Assembly (NCBI RefSeq): GCF_000235625.1
Contig: NZ_AGTR01000084.1
Span: forward strand, 1-64,000
Origin: Marinobacter manganoxydans MnI7-9
GTDB lineage: Bacteria; Pseudomonadota; Gammaproteobacteria; Pseudomonadales; Oleiphilaceae
Reading direction: 5' to 3'
DNA length: 64,000 nucleotides
This document shows, piece after piece, positions 53,825 through 62,568 of this stretch. A program made the position numbers and the translations under genes. The notes beneath the pieces are model-generated. The model saw only the letters and a program-made list of their open reading frames with translations, ran no database searches and was not told where the DNA came from. The number at the start of each line of letters is the position of its first letter. The first letter of the stretch is position 1.

Positions 53825-54991
53825 TTATTGAATTGCCTCAGCCACGCCGTCATCGAGCAGGCGACGGGCAACAATCAGACGCATGATTTCGTTGGTGCCT
53901 TCCAGGATCTGGTGCACACGCAGGTCACGCAGATAGCGCTCAAGCGGGTATTCACGAATGTAGCCATAACCGCCGTGAAGCTGCAGGGCCTCATTGACCA
54001 CTTCGAAACAGGCATCGGTGGCGAACCGTTTGGCCATGGCACAATGCAGTGTCGCTTCCGGATCGGCGTTATCAAGCTTGAACGCGCCCAGACGAACCAT
54101 CTGCCTCGCGGCAACCAGGTTGGTGGCCATGTCAGCCAGCTTGAACTGCAGAGCCTGGAAAGCCGCCAGCGGCTTACCGAACTGTTCCCGCTCGTGCATG
54201 TAGTTACGGGCACGCAGAAGAGCCGCCTGGGCACCACCAAGGGAACAGGTGGCGATATTCAGACGCCCGCCATCGAGCCCCTTCATGGCGATGGCAAACC
54301 CGTCGCCCTCGTCACCAACTCGGTTGCTGGCCGGAATGCGGACATTCTCCAGGCTGATCATCCTGGTAGGCTGACTGTGCCAGCCCATTTTTTCTTCGTT
54401 CTTGCCGTAGGAAATGCCGTCGGCATCTGCGGGAATCACGAAGGTGGAAATGCCTTTATAGCCGGAATCCGGCGCTCCGGTTCGGGCCATCAAGACCAGA
54501 ATATCGGTGGCCCCAGCGCCGGAAATGAATACTTTACTGCCGTTGATTACGTAGCTGTCGCCATCGCGCACGGCCTTGGTGCGAAGACTGGCCGCGTCTG
54601 AGCCGGCACCCGGCTCGGTCAGGCAGTAGGAGGCGAGCCATTCGCCGCTGGCGAGTTTAGGCACGATTTCCTGCTTGAGATCATCCGACGCAAAGCTGGC
54701 GACCATCCAGGTGGCCATGTTGTGGATGGTGATAAACGCGGCGGTTGAAGGGCACGCAGCAGCGAGCTCTTCCACGATGACCGAGGTGTCCAGCCGGGAC
54801 AGCCCCATGCCGCCAAGCGCTTCGGGCGTGTACATACCCATGAAGCCCATTTCGCCGGCTTCCTTCATCACATCGACCGGGAAAATATGCTCGCTGTCCC
54901 ACTTCGCAGCGTGGGGCGCCATGGATTTTTCCGCGAACGCTCGCGCGGCCTCGCGAAACGCCAGCTGATCTTCGGTGAGGTTAAAGTCCAT
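53825..54991 (-). CDS. Isobutyryl-CoA dehydrogenase-type acyl-CoA dehydrogenase
   Basis: This 388-residue acyl-CoA dehydrogenase opens with DFNLTEDQLAFREAARAFAE. It has the FAD-binding AYCLTEPGAGSDAAS-like block (SYCLTEPGAGSDAASLRT) and ends with LQLHGGYGYIREYPLERYLRD and QILEGTNEIMRLIVARRLL. The catalytic Glu lies in the region of the last helix block. By operon context it oxidises isobutyryl-CoA to methacrylyl-CoA and passes electrons to ETF. It follows mmsA on the same strand. Confidence 0.9.
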   Translation of the reverse strand: MDFNLTEDQLAFREAARAFAEKSMAPHAAKWDSEHIFPVDVMKEAGEMGFMGMYTPEALGGMGLSRLDTSVIVEELAAACPSTAAFITIHNMATWMVASFASDDLKQEIVPKLASGEWLASYCLTEPGAGSDAASLRTKAVRDGDSYVINGSKVFISGAGATDILVLMARTGAPDSGYKGISTFVIPADADGISYGKNEEKMGWHSQPTRMISLENVRIPASNRVGDEGDGFAIAMKGLDGGRLNIATCSLGGAQAALLRARNYMHEREQFGKPLAAFQALQFKLADMATNLVAARQMVRLGAFKLDNADPEATLHCAMAKRFATDACFEVVNEALQLHGGYGYIREYPLERYLRDLRVHQILEGTNEIMRLIVARRLLDDGVAEAIQ

Positions 54992-55084
54992 CGTTACGCT
55001 CCAGATAGAAAGGGCTTGGCATTGAGTGGGGAAAACAAGGGGCCGGAAACAGGTTCCGGCCCAAATACCCCACCTTCAACGCAA

Positions 55085-56578
55085 TTAACGCAACTGGATA
55101 GAGAAGTTGGCTTCCGAGCTGGTCGCTTCACTGGAGAACCAGCGGGAGGTAACCGTTTTGGTTTCGGTGTAGAAGCGAACCGCCTGCTTGCCGTAGGCAT
55201 GCTGGTCACCGTAGAAGGAACCCTTCCAGCCGGTGAACGAGAAGAACGGCAGGGGCACAGGAATGGGGATGTTCACGCCCACCTGGCCTACGTCGATCTC
55301 ATGCTGGAAGCGACGCGCGGCACCACCGGAACTGGTAAAGATGGAGACGCCGTTGCCGTACGGGCTGTTATTTACCAGCTCGATGGCATCACCGAGGGTG
55401 TCGGTTTCCATGCAGGAGAGCACGGGACCGAAGATTTCCTCGTTGTAGATATCCATCTCGGTGGTAACACCGGAGAACAGAGTCGGGCCAACCCAGTTGC
55501 CATCGGGCAGTCCGTCTACGGTGCAGCCGCGACCATCCAGCAGAAGGTTAGCGCCCTGCGCTTCACCGGTCGCGATCAGAGACTCGATACGGTCTTTCGC
55601 TTTCGCGGAGATGATCGGGCCATAGCTGGCACCGGAATCGTTCCACGCGCCTGGACGAACTTTCGCCATGGCTTCTTTCAGCTCCGGAATCCACTGCTGG
55701 GCTTCGCCCACAAAGACCGCGACCGAAATTGCCATGCAGCGCTGGCCGGCAGCACCAACCGAGGCGCCAACCAGGGCATTGATCACTTGCTGTTTGTCAG
55801 CGTCCGGCAGGATCACCATGTGGTTCTTGGCACCGGCGAAACTCTGCACACGTTTCATGTTGCGGGTGCCGGTCTCGTAGATGTAACGGCCAACAGGCAC
55901 AGAACCTACGAAAGAAACGGCCTTGATGGCGGGATCAGTCAGCAGTACGTCAACCTGCTCCTTGCCACCGTGAACCACCTGCAGAACGCCCTTGGGCGCA
56001 CCGGCTTCTTCAAACAGCTCGGCAAGGCGCATGGGGGTCAACGGATCCTGCTCGGAAGGCTTGAGGATAAAGGTGTTACCGCAGGCAATCGCCATTGGGA
56101 ACATCCACAGCGGGATCATGGCCGGGAAGTTGAACGGCGTAATGCCGGCGCACACGCCCAGCGGCTGGATCCAGGAGTGGGTATCCACTTCACGGGCAAC
56201 GTTCTCAACCGTCTCACCCATCATCAGAGAAGCGACGTTTCCAGCGTGCTCAACTACTTCAATACCGCGCCAGACATCCCCTTTGGCGTCTTCAAACGTT
56301 TTGCCGGTTTCCTGCGAAAGGATTTCAGCAATCTCGTCATGATGTTTTTTCAGAAGTGCCTGATAGCGGAGCATAACCCGGGCGCGCTCGGAAACCGGCA
56401 CTTCCTTCCAGGTCTTGAATACCTCACCGGCATACTTGATGGCCTGCTCCATTTCCGCATGAGTCGTGTTCGGAGCCTTGGCGATCACTTCGTTGGTGGC
56501 GGGGTTGGTAACTTCAATCCAGTCCTTGGTCTGGCTCTGGATGAATTCACCTGCAATATACAACGGTACATTTTTCAT
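55085..56578 (-). CDS. mmsA: Methylmalonate-semialdehyde dehydrogenase (CoA-acylating)
   Basis: A 497-residue aldehyde dehydrogenase. The MmsA hallmarks are present: [35 protein letters not shown], and the nucleophile Cys in [18 protein letters not shown]. The usual general-base Glu is replaced by Asn in [10 protein letters not shown], as in other CoA-acylating MmsA enzymes. It converts methylmalonate semialdehyde to propionyl-CoA. The ATG follows AGGGACATCAAC. It heads the operon and is divergent from an AraC-type regulator. Confidence 0.94.
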   Translation of the reverse strand: MKNVPLYIAGEFIQSQTKDWIEVTNPATNEVIAKAPNTTHAEMEQAIKYAGEVFKTWKEVPVSERARVMLRYQALLKKHHDEIAEILSQETGKTFEDAKGDVWRGIEVVEHAGNVASLMMGETVENVAREVDTHSWIQPLGVCAGITPFNFPAMIPLWMFPMAIACGNTFILKPSEQDPLTPMRLAELFEEAGAPKGVLQVVHGGKEQVDVLLTDPAIKAVSFVGSVPVGRYIYETGTRNMKRVQSFAGAKNHMVILPDADKQQVINALVGASVGAAGQRCMAISVAVFVGEAQQWIPELKEAMAKVRPGAWNDSGASYGPIISAKAKDRIESLIATGEAQGANLLLDGRGCTVDGLPDGNWVGPTLFSGVTTEMDIYNEEIFGPVLSCMETDTLGDAIELVNNSPYGNGVSIFTSSGGAARRFQHEIDVGQVGVNIPIPVPLPFFSFTGWKGSFYGDQHAYGKQAVRFYTETKTVTSRWFSSEATSSEANFSIQLR

Positions 56579-56680
56579 GTTGATGTCCCTGTTTGTTGTT
56601 GTGCGGGAAGCCGGCCGGAACCTGAGGGTTCCTTGCCACGTTTACCCAAAGGCTAGCACGGGATTGACCAATGGGTGATT

Positions 56681-56713
56681 GACTAAATTTCGCCCGTAAT
56701 GGACTATCTTTCG
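56681..56713. promoter_or_regulatory. Tandem 21-bp repeat, candidate operator of the mms regulator
   Basis: GACTAAATTTCG (56681-56692) and GACTATCTTTCG (56702-56713) match at 10 of 12 positions with a 21-bp period. Direct repeats at this spacing are usual for AraC-type activators. They lie between the divergent mmsA and regulator genes and cover a possible upstream start codon of the regulator at 56699, which favours the later start at 56741. Confidence 0.5.
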
Positions 56714-56740
56714 ATAAAGCTCAAACAAACAAGACCAGAA

Positions 56741-57616
56741 ATGACCCAAACCTCACAGTGGCCGGTGCCCAAAGACAGCATTCGCTACGTGGTGCCTGAG
56801 CCGATCATTCGACTGCTCGCGAGCCATCCACTTACCCGGGATCTCTATCCGCTGGCGTTCGGCCACTACCGGCGCGCCGTCGGCCATCACATGCATCGGG
56901 AACACCATCACGACAATCTTTTGATCTACTGCACGGAAGGCCGTGCGTTCCTGAACGTAGGCGGGGAGCCCTACACGGTGGAGGCTGGCGATCTGCTGCT
57001 TTTGCCGGCCGGTGCCAACCATCGGTATACCGCCGATCCGGACAACCCCTGGACCATTCACTGGGTGCACTACACCGGACCACTGGCAGCAGATTTTCAA
57101 CACTACATGGGGTTCGACGGCCCGACCCGGATTCGTCATTTGGGCCGGCAACCCCGGCTTCTGGTTGACTTCAATGGCCTGCTATCGGTGCGACAGACCG
57201 GTTTCCGGGCCCGCGGCCTGATCCACGCTGCCAACCGGCTTCGGCAACTGTTGGCTGCGGTTCCGATCAACGCCGACGAAACCGGGCACGAGCGGCAGGC
57301 CGAACTGGAAACCATTCACAACTATATGCGGGAGCATCTGGATGAGCGTATCAGCCTGGAGCAACTGGCCGATCTTGCCGGCCTCTCACCGGCTCATTTC
57401 GCCACCCGGTATCGGGAACAGACCGGCACCTCCCCGATCCAGCACTTCCTGCACCTGAAGGTGGAACGCGCCTGCCAGATGCTGGATACCAGCAGCCTGA
57501 GCTTCGCAGACATAAGCCGACGCCTGGGCTACGACGATGCTTACTATTTTTCGCGGCTTTTCAAAAAGGTAATGGGCCAGTCACCCCGGGACTACCGGCA
57601 TACCGCCCGACACTGA
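56741..57616 (+). CDS. mmsR: AraC-family regulator of the valine operon
   Basis: A 291-residue AraC regulator. The N-terminal cupin-like domain is His-rich (HHMHREHHHDNLLIYC) and the C-terminal double helix-turn-helix includes LEQLADLAGLSPAHFATRYRE and ISRRLGYDDAYYFSRLFKKVMG. It is divergent from mmsA, as in Pseudomonas mmsR-mmsAB. It should activate the operon in response to a valine breakdown product. The ATG at 56741 is preferred to the one at 56699, which lies inside the repeat and lacks a ribosome binding site. Confidence 0.85.
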   Translation: MTQTSQWPVPKDSIRYVVPEPIIRLLASHPLTRDLYPLAFGHYRRAVGHHMHREHHHDNLLIYCTEGRAFLNVGGEPYTVEAGDLLLLPAGANHRYTADPDNPWTIHWVHYTGPLAADFQHYMGFDGPTRIRHLGRQPRLLVDFNGLLSVRQTGFRARGLIHAANRLRQLLAAVPINADETGHERQAELETIHNYMREHLDERISLEQLADLAGLSPAHFATRYREQTGTSPIQHFLHLKVERACQMLDTSSLSFADISRRLGYDDAYYFSRLFKKVMGQSPRDYRHTARH

Positions 57617-57719
57617 CCCGTCGACAGAGGCCAGATTGAAACCTGCCGCCTTCTACGACTTTTGTTGTAGGAGCCAAGGGGTTAGGCTGGGGGCATCAAA
57701 TCACAAAAAGAGTGAGCCC

Positions 57720-58148
57720 ATGGCCATGTACACCATTGAAATTGATGAAACCTTTGACGTACCCCGACGACGGGTTTTCGCCCTGTTCGCCGACCATTAC
57801 CGTTTCGGAAAACTGCTGGGAGCACCGGTCAAACGAATCAAGGACAGCGATCAGGCTGATCCCAACGGCATCGGCTCCGTTCGCAAAATCGGCATCGGGC
57901 CGGTCGGCCTGGAAGAAACGGTGACCAGCTTCGAGCCGGATTCACTGATCGAATACACCATCACCAGCATGAGCCCGATCCGCAACCATCTGGGAAGAAT
58001 CCGTTTTGAGGACACACCGGAAGGCCACACCCGGGTGAACTACACCATCACCTTCGAAGACATCGTACCGTTCACCGGGAAGGTCGTCAGCAGCGCTCTT
58101 GAACAGGGCATTCGCCGCGGGATCAAACGGGTACCACAGCTGGCCTGA
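57720..58148 (+). CDS. SRPBCC family protein
   Basis: A 142-residue START/Bet v1-like fold protein with the polyketide-cyclase pattern FDVPRRRVFALFADHYRFGKLLGAPVKR at the N terminus (core VFALFADHY), beta strands, and a long C-terminal helix. Such proteins bind small hydrophobic ligands or act as cyclases; the ligand cannot be read. It stands alone. GAGTGAG lies just before the ATG. Confidence 0.8.
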   Translation: MAMYTIEIDETFDVPRRRVFALFADHYRFGKLLGAPVKRIKDSDQADPNGIGSVRKIGIGPVGLEETVTSFEPDSLIEYTITSMSPIRNHLGRIRFEDTPEGHTRVNYTITFEDIVPFTGKVVSSALEQGIRRGIKRVPQLA

Positions 58149-58295
58149 GAGCCGGCAACAACAAATCGTTACTTGAGGAATATCAGAGAATTGACCTGAG
58201 GCAAGAGTTGGCTTTTGTCAATTTTGTAATCTCCGCGCAGCTTGCAATATCCGGCCATTCCGGCCGGATCAAACTGTATTTTGCGGGAGACCGAA

Positions 58296-59096
58296 ATGGC
58301 AGCCGAACCCATTGTCCTGTTCGATAACGGACACCACAAATGCCTGATGTTCGATTCCCTGGTAACCGGAGAGGGCGTCCAGTCCAACCAGTTCCTGATT
58401 GTCGACGGTAAACATGAAGCACTGATCGACCCGGGTGGTGACCTCACCTACACCCCGCTGTCGGTGGCGGCATCACGCTACATGAACATCCGCGACATGG
58501 ATTACGTGTTCGCCTCTCACCAGGACCCGGACATCATCGGTGCCATCGACCGCTGGATCGTTCATACCCGCGCGAAGATCGTAACTTCGAAACTCTGGGC
58601 CCGGTTCCTTCCGCACCTGGTTTCCAGCTACGTGACCAACCAGCTCAGCGGCAGCGTGTACGACCGCATCGTTAGCGTTCCGGATGCCGGCGCCAATGTG
58701 AAATTCGGGGAATCCTATCTGCAATGTCTGCCAGCCCACTTCATGCATTCGGTCGGCAACCTGCAGTTCTATGACCCGGTCTCGAAGATTCTGTTCTCGG
58801 GCGACCTGGGCGCCTCCATGGGGGGCGAAGACGATCACCTGCCTGTGAAGGACTTCGACAAGCACATACCGAGCATGATCGGCTTCCATCGGCGCTACAT
58901 TGCCTCCCGGAAGGTTTGCCAACTCTGGGCGAATATGGTCCGCGACATGGATGTTTCGATGATTGTGCCCCAGCACGGCAAACGCTTCGAAGGACCGGTG
59001 ATGGTCGATCGCTTTCTGAACTGGGTCAGCGATATGGAGTGCGGCATCGACCTGATGACCCAGGAAAACTACCGGCGCCCGGTCGATTACGTTTAA
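58296..59096 (+). CDS. ODP-like di-iron protein of metallo-beta-lactamase fold
   Basis: This 266-residue MBL-fold protein has the metal motif SHQDPDI (His75, Asp77, Asp79), then PAHFMHS (His148), SGDLGA (Asp170) and PQHGKRF near residue 227. This set resembles the flavodiiron oxidase core without a flavodoxin domain, as in the oxygen-binding di-iron protein ODP. Such proteins bind oxygen reversibly in chemotaxis or oxygen sensing. No signal peptide is seen. The gene overlaps the convergent Sel1 gene by 4 bp. Confidence 0.75.
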   Translation: MAAEPIVLFDNGHHKCLMFDSLVTGEGVQSNQFLIVDGKHEALIDPGGDLTYTPLSVAASRYMNIRDMDYVFASHQDPDIIGAIDRWIVHTRAKIVTSKLWARFLPHLVSSYVTNQLSGSVYDRIVSVPDAGANVKFGESYLQCLPAHFMHSVGNLQFYDPVSKILFSGDLGASMGGEDDHLPVKDFDKHIPSMIGFHRRYIASRKVCQLWANMVRDMDVSMIVPQHGKRFEGPVMVDRFLNWVSDMECGIDLMTQENYRRPVDYV

Positions 59097-59716
59097 CTGC
59101 CGGAAGGCGAGCACCGAGACCGGGGCAATTTATTCTCCGGTCCGGCACTCGGCCCCAGCGCTGACAGGAACTGCTGTGCTGAGGGCTGGCCGCCGTCAAC
59201 TGCCGCCAGCCGGATCAGACACAAGCCTTCAGCCATGCGGCCTTCGTCAAAAAGGCTTTTGCCCAGCCGCCAGCGGGCATCACTGTTTCCCGCTTCCGCA
59301 GCTCGGCGATACCAACTGAGTGCTTCGTCTTTATCCAGGACCGTTCCCCTGCCCTCTTCATAGGCCATGGCCACTTCGACCATACTGATGGAATCACCAC
59401 TGTCGGCTGCCCGCAGGTACCACTGGAAGGCTTTCTCCTGGTTTTGTTCAACGCCCTGCCCCTGGGCATACATGTTGGCCACATTCAGCATGCCCTGGCG
59501 GCTGCCCTCCTCTGCCAGCTCCAGATACTGCTCGAAGGCCGATTCATATTGCCCCATCTTGTAGACGACATAAGCGTTGAGAACCCGGATCATGTCCCGT
59601 GCCACCTGGTCCTGATCGCCGTTCTCGTTACCCCCGGCACTCGCCAACGAGCATGAAAAGACCAGGCACAGAAACAGCATCCGAACCATTGTCTGCGTTG
59701 CGCTTTGTCTTTGCAT
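59093..59716 (-). CDS. Sel1-repeat secreted protein
   Basis: A 207-residue exported protein: a signal peptide of about 28 residues ends ASA-GGN. It is followed by about four Sel1/TPR repeats (GMLNVANMYAQGQGVEQNQ, SMVEVAMAYEEGRGTV, SDARWRLGKSLFDEGR). Such repeats form helical scaffolds for protein binding, often in the periplasm. The start is placed at the first ATG; one nine codons later is possible. Function unknown. Confidence 0.78.
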   Translation of the reverse strand: MQRQSATQTMVRMLFLCLVFSCSLASAGGNENGDQDQVARDMIRVLNAYVVYKMGQYESAFEQYLELAEEGSRQGMLNVANMYAQGQGVEQNQEKAFQWYLRAADSGDSISMVEVAMAYEEGRGTVLDKDEALSWYRRAAEAGNSDARWRLGKSLFDEGRMAEGLCLIRLAAVDGGQPSAQQFLSALGPSAGPENKLPRSRCSPSGS

Positions 59717-59920
59717 TCTGTTCCCCGACGCCTGCCAGTTGTCCTCTCACGCTAGCAGTGGCTTGCCTATAGGTCTGTGCATCAAAAGTGCTGTCCTGCT
59801 GGCACCTTGGTATTGGCGGATCGTGAAAACCATCCCGGAACAGGGGCCAAATAAGCCTGTCCCAAACCGGCAATGTTGAGTAAAATCCGGCCTTTTCCAG
59901 AGAACCAAGAGGCAGCGCAG

Positions 59921-60646
59921 ATGGGCAGAGCCTACCAGAACCGCAAAGAATCCATGGCCAAGACGGCTGCGGCAAAAACCAAGGTCTACAGCAAGTACGG
60001 CCGCGAGATTTACATGAGCGCCAAGTCCGGAGGCCCCGATCCCCAGGCCAACCTGTCCCTGCGCGGACTGATCGAGCGGGCCAAGAAAGACCAGGTGCCT
60101 TCGCACGTCATTGAAAAGGCCATCGACAAGGCCAAGGGTGGCGCCGGCGAAGACTATGCTGCAGCTCGCTACGAAGGCTACGGACCGGGCAACTGCATGG
60201 TGATCGTGGACTGCCTGACCGATAACCCGAACCGCACCTTTGGCGACGTGCGCCTGGCCTTCACCAAGACCAAGTGCAAGATCGGCACGCCCGGAGCCGT
60301 GTCTCACATGTTCGACCACAGCGCTATTTTTGCGTTCAAGGGCGAGGATGAAGAGGCCGTACTTGAGGCGCTGATGGAAGCGGATGTCGATGTAACCGAC
60401 ATCGAGAATGAAGATGGCCTGATTACCGTGTTCACACCGAACACCGAATACGCCAAGGCTCGCCAGGCACTCGTGGACGCAATCGAAGACATCGATTTTG
60501 AAGTGGATGAAATCCAGTTTCTGCCCAAAACCACCACAATGGTGGAAGGCGACGACATCCCCATGTTCGAGAAATTCCTCGACATGCTGAACGAACTGGA
60601 CGACGTGCAGAACGTGTTCCACAACGCCGAACTGCCAGAGCAGTAA
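59921..60646 (+). CDS. YebC/PmpR-family protein, YeeN type
   Basis: This 241-residue member of the YebC family begins [15 protein letters not shown], like YeeN, rather than the MAGHSKW start of YebC proper. Conserved features include [36 protein letters not shown] and [11 protein letters not shown]. YebC proteins are reported as DNA-binding regulators or as translation factors for proline-rich stalls; YeeN proteins are less studied. AGAGG upstream fixes the start. It precedes the amidotransferase gene by 37 bp. Confidence 0.88.
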   Translation: MGRAYQNRKESMAKTAAAKTKVYSKYGREIYMSAKSGGPDPQANLSLRGLIERAKKDQVPSHVIEKAIDKAKGGAGEDYAAARYEGYGPGNCMVIVDCLTDNPNRTFGDVRLAFTKTKCKIGTPGAVSHMFDHSAIFAFKGEDEEAVLEALMEADVDVTDIENEDGLITVFTPNTEYAKARQALVDAIEDIDFEVDEIQFLPKTTTMVEGDDIPMFEKFLDMLNELDDVQNVFHNAELPEQ

Positions 60647-60683
60647 ACAACCCGGGCCGCCGGCCGCGCAGGAAGATAGCACC

Positions 60684-61430
60684 ATGCAACAGAACGCTCC
60701 CACAAACCGCAAGGCGCGCGTGGTGGTCCTTAAAACAGGCACCACCTACCCGGACATTCGGGCAAGGTTTGGCGATTTTGACGAGTGGTTCCTGCGCGGG
60801 TTGTCAGATGAGCTGGATATAACCGTTGCCAATGCCGAAGCCGGTGAACTGCCGGGGAATCCGGAAGACTGGGACGGCATCGTGGTGACGGGCTCCCCTG
60901 CCATGGTGAGCGACCGGGCCGAGTGGAGCGAGAACGCGGGGCGTTGGCTGGTAAAAGCCGTCAGAAGCGAAGTGCCGGTGCTTGGTGTCTGCTATGGCCA
61001 CCAGTTACTGGCCCACGCGCTGGGCGGGGAAGCTGGTTACCATCCGAATGGCCGGGAAACCGGCACCCACGAGGTTGAACTCCTTCCCGAGGCAGCTTCC
61101 GATGTCCTGTTCCGGGAGCTACCGGAAAAATTTCCGGCCCAGCTGACACACCGGCAGTCCGTGCTGCGCCTGCCTGAAGGAGCGGTGTTGCTGGGACGCA
61201 ACCAGTTCGAGCCTCATCAGGCTTTCAGAATTGGTCCCTGCGCCTGGGGCGTGCAGTTCCATCCAGAGTTCACGGACGCCATTATGAGCGCCTACCTGAA
61301 GGTCCAGGCGCCCGACCTGACACGGGAGGGGCTTGATGCGGAGGCCCTGATCGCCGGCGTAAAGCCAGCGCCGGATGCGTCCTCGCTGCTTTCCCGTTTC
61401 AGCAGATTTGTTCAGGATCGGATCCGGTAA
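60684..61430 (+). CDS. Class I glutamine amidotransferase-like protein
   Basis: A 248-residue protein with the GATase fold: nucleophile Cys in LGVCYGHQLLAHALGG and the His-Glu pair in WGVQFHPEFT. It resembles the GuaA-type amidotransferase domain found alone. It is not PuuD-like in sequence and is far from the puu genes. The acceptor substrate is unknown. It follows the YeeN-type gene and is convergent with the FHA gene. Confidence 0.83.
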   Translation: MQQNAPTNRKARVVVLKTGTTYPDIRARFGDFDEWFLRGLSDELDITVANAEAGELPGNPEDWDGIVVTGSPAMVSDRAEWSENAGRWLVKAVRSEVPVLGVCYGHQLLAHALGGEAGYHPNGRETGTHEVELLPEAASDVLFRELPEKFPAQLTHRQSVLRLPEGAVLLGRNQFEPHQAFRIGPCAWGVQFHPEFTDAIMSAYLKVQAPDLTREGLDAEALIAGVKPAPDASSLLSRFSRFVQDRIR

Positions 61431-61451
61431 TTCGCGGGCCAACCGTTAGGG

Positions 61452-61802
61452 TCAGTCGAGGATATAGGCGGTTTTTTCCATTGCCTGCTCTTCTTCATCG
61501 ATGAAACGGAACTCATTCCAGCCAATGCGCACCATGTCGTTGCTGTTGAGACGCTGGCGGTCAGCAACCCGCAATTCATTCACAAAAGTGCCATTGGTGC
61601 TGTTGCTGTCGGTAATGTAGTAATCCACCGTACCTTCCAGATAGGCATTGGGCACCGCTTCTATCAGGGCGTGCTGGCCGCTCACAGAAATTTCATCAAT
61701 CTGGATATCGTTGTCCGGGCGCCGACCGATGCGCGTTTCCGGTTGCCCGAGTTCAAAGGTGTTAACAACAACGTTATCCACCAGTTGCGAAAGCGAAGCC
61801 AT
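61452..61802 (-). CDS. FHA-domain protein
   Basis: A 116-residue protein that is one FHA domain: IGRRPDNDIQI, SVSGQHALIE, SNSTNGTFVNELRV with the phosphothreonine-binding Arg, Ser and Asn. It should recognise a phospho-Thr made by the kinase encoded upstream. It is separated from the phosphatase gene by 10 bp. No other domain is fused. Confidence 0.88.
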   Translation of the reverse strand: MASLSQLVDNVVVNTFELGQPETRIGRRPDNDIQIDEISVSGQHALIEAVPNAYLEGTVDYYITDSNSTNGTFVNELRVADRQRLNSNDMVRIGWNEFRFIDEEEQAMEKTAYILD

Positions 61803-61812
61803 GTCAGTTTCC

Positions 61813-62568
61813 TCAATACTCCAACGTCAGTAATACCACAGACACATTGTCACCCGCCTCGTTTGCCAGGCCGGCATCAATCATTGCCTGAACCGTGCGC
61901 TCCATGCCGTCACTTTCCTTATGGATTTCAAGCCACCGGTATTCCGGAACCGAATCAGTTAACCCATCGGAACACAGCAGCAGCACATCTCCTTCATCAA
62001 GCGTTTCACGCCGATAACTGGGGGCCGCCTGCTCCACCGTTCCCACGGCCCTGGTCAGGACATTCCGGAACGGCACATTGGGCACGTCGGCCCTGGTAAT
62101 GCTGCCGTCTTCCAGCATGTTCTGGACCACGGTATCGTCCCGCGTGAGACACAGCGCCTGGCTGCCACGCAGGCTGTAGCAACGGGAATCGCCAATGTGA
62201 GCAATATGCGCCTGATTGCCACTCAACCAGGCCACCACCAGTGTCGTGCCCATTTTTTCAAGTCTTGGATCCCCGGAACGGCGGCTCACTATGCGCTCAT
62301 TGGCCAACCTGAAGGCCCGATCCAGTTTTCCCCGGATATCCGCATCCGTGGTGCCGCTCGAGGCACCGGCGATTTCAGGCTCAAGGGATTCGATGATGGC
62401 ATCAACCGCAAGGCGACTGGCAACCTCGCCTCCCTGGTGACCGCCCATACCGTCAGCAACCACCAACAACGCCTGGTCACCCGCATCATTGATCCGCCAG
62501 TCCACCACATCCTGGTTTGATTCCCGGACGGCCCCGCGATGACTCTGGCCGGCAACGTGATATCGCAT
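61813..62568 (-). CDS. PP2C-type protein phosphatase
   Basis: This 251-residue phosphatase has the PP2C motifs in order: SHRGAVRESNQD, LLVVADGMGGHQGGEVAS, MGTTLVVAWL, HIGDSRCY, LLCSDGLTD and AGDNVSVVL. The metal-binding Asp residues are kept. It should reverse phosphorylation by the adjacent kinase, whose stop overlaps its start by 1 bp (TGATG). It is cytoplasmic. Confidence 0.9.
   Translation of the reverse strand: MRYHVAGQSHRGAVRESNQDVVDWRINDAGDQALLVVADGMGGHQGGEVASRLAVDAIIESLEPEIAGASSGTTDADIRGKLDRAFRLANERIVSRRSGDPRLEKMGTTLVVAWLSGNQAHIAHIGDSRCYSLRGSQALCLTRDDTVVQNMLEDGSITRADVPNVPFRNVLTRAVGTVEQAAPSYRRETLDEGDVLLLCSDGLTDSVPEYRWLEIHKESDGMERTVQAMIDAGLANEAGDNVSVVLLTLEY

Noticed and set aside
60684-61430. 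Class I amidotransferase as the missing PuuD
   Set aside because: Its motifs fit the GuaA-like amidotransferase group, and it lies about 35 kb from the puu genes next to an unrelated regulator gene.
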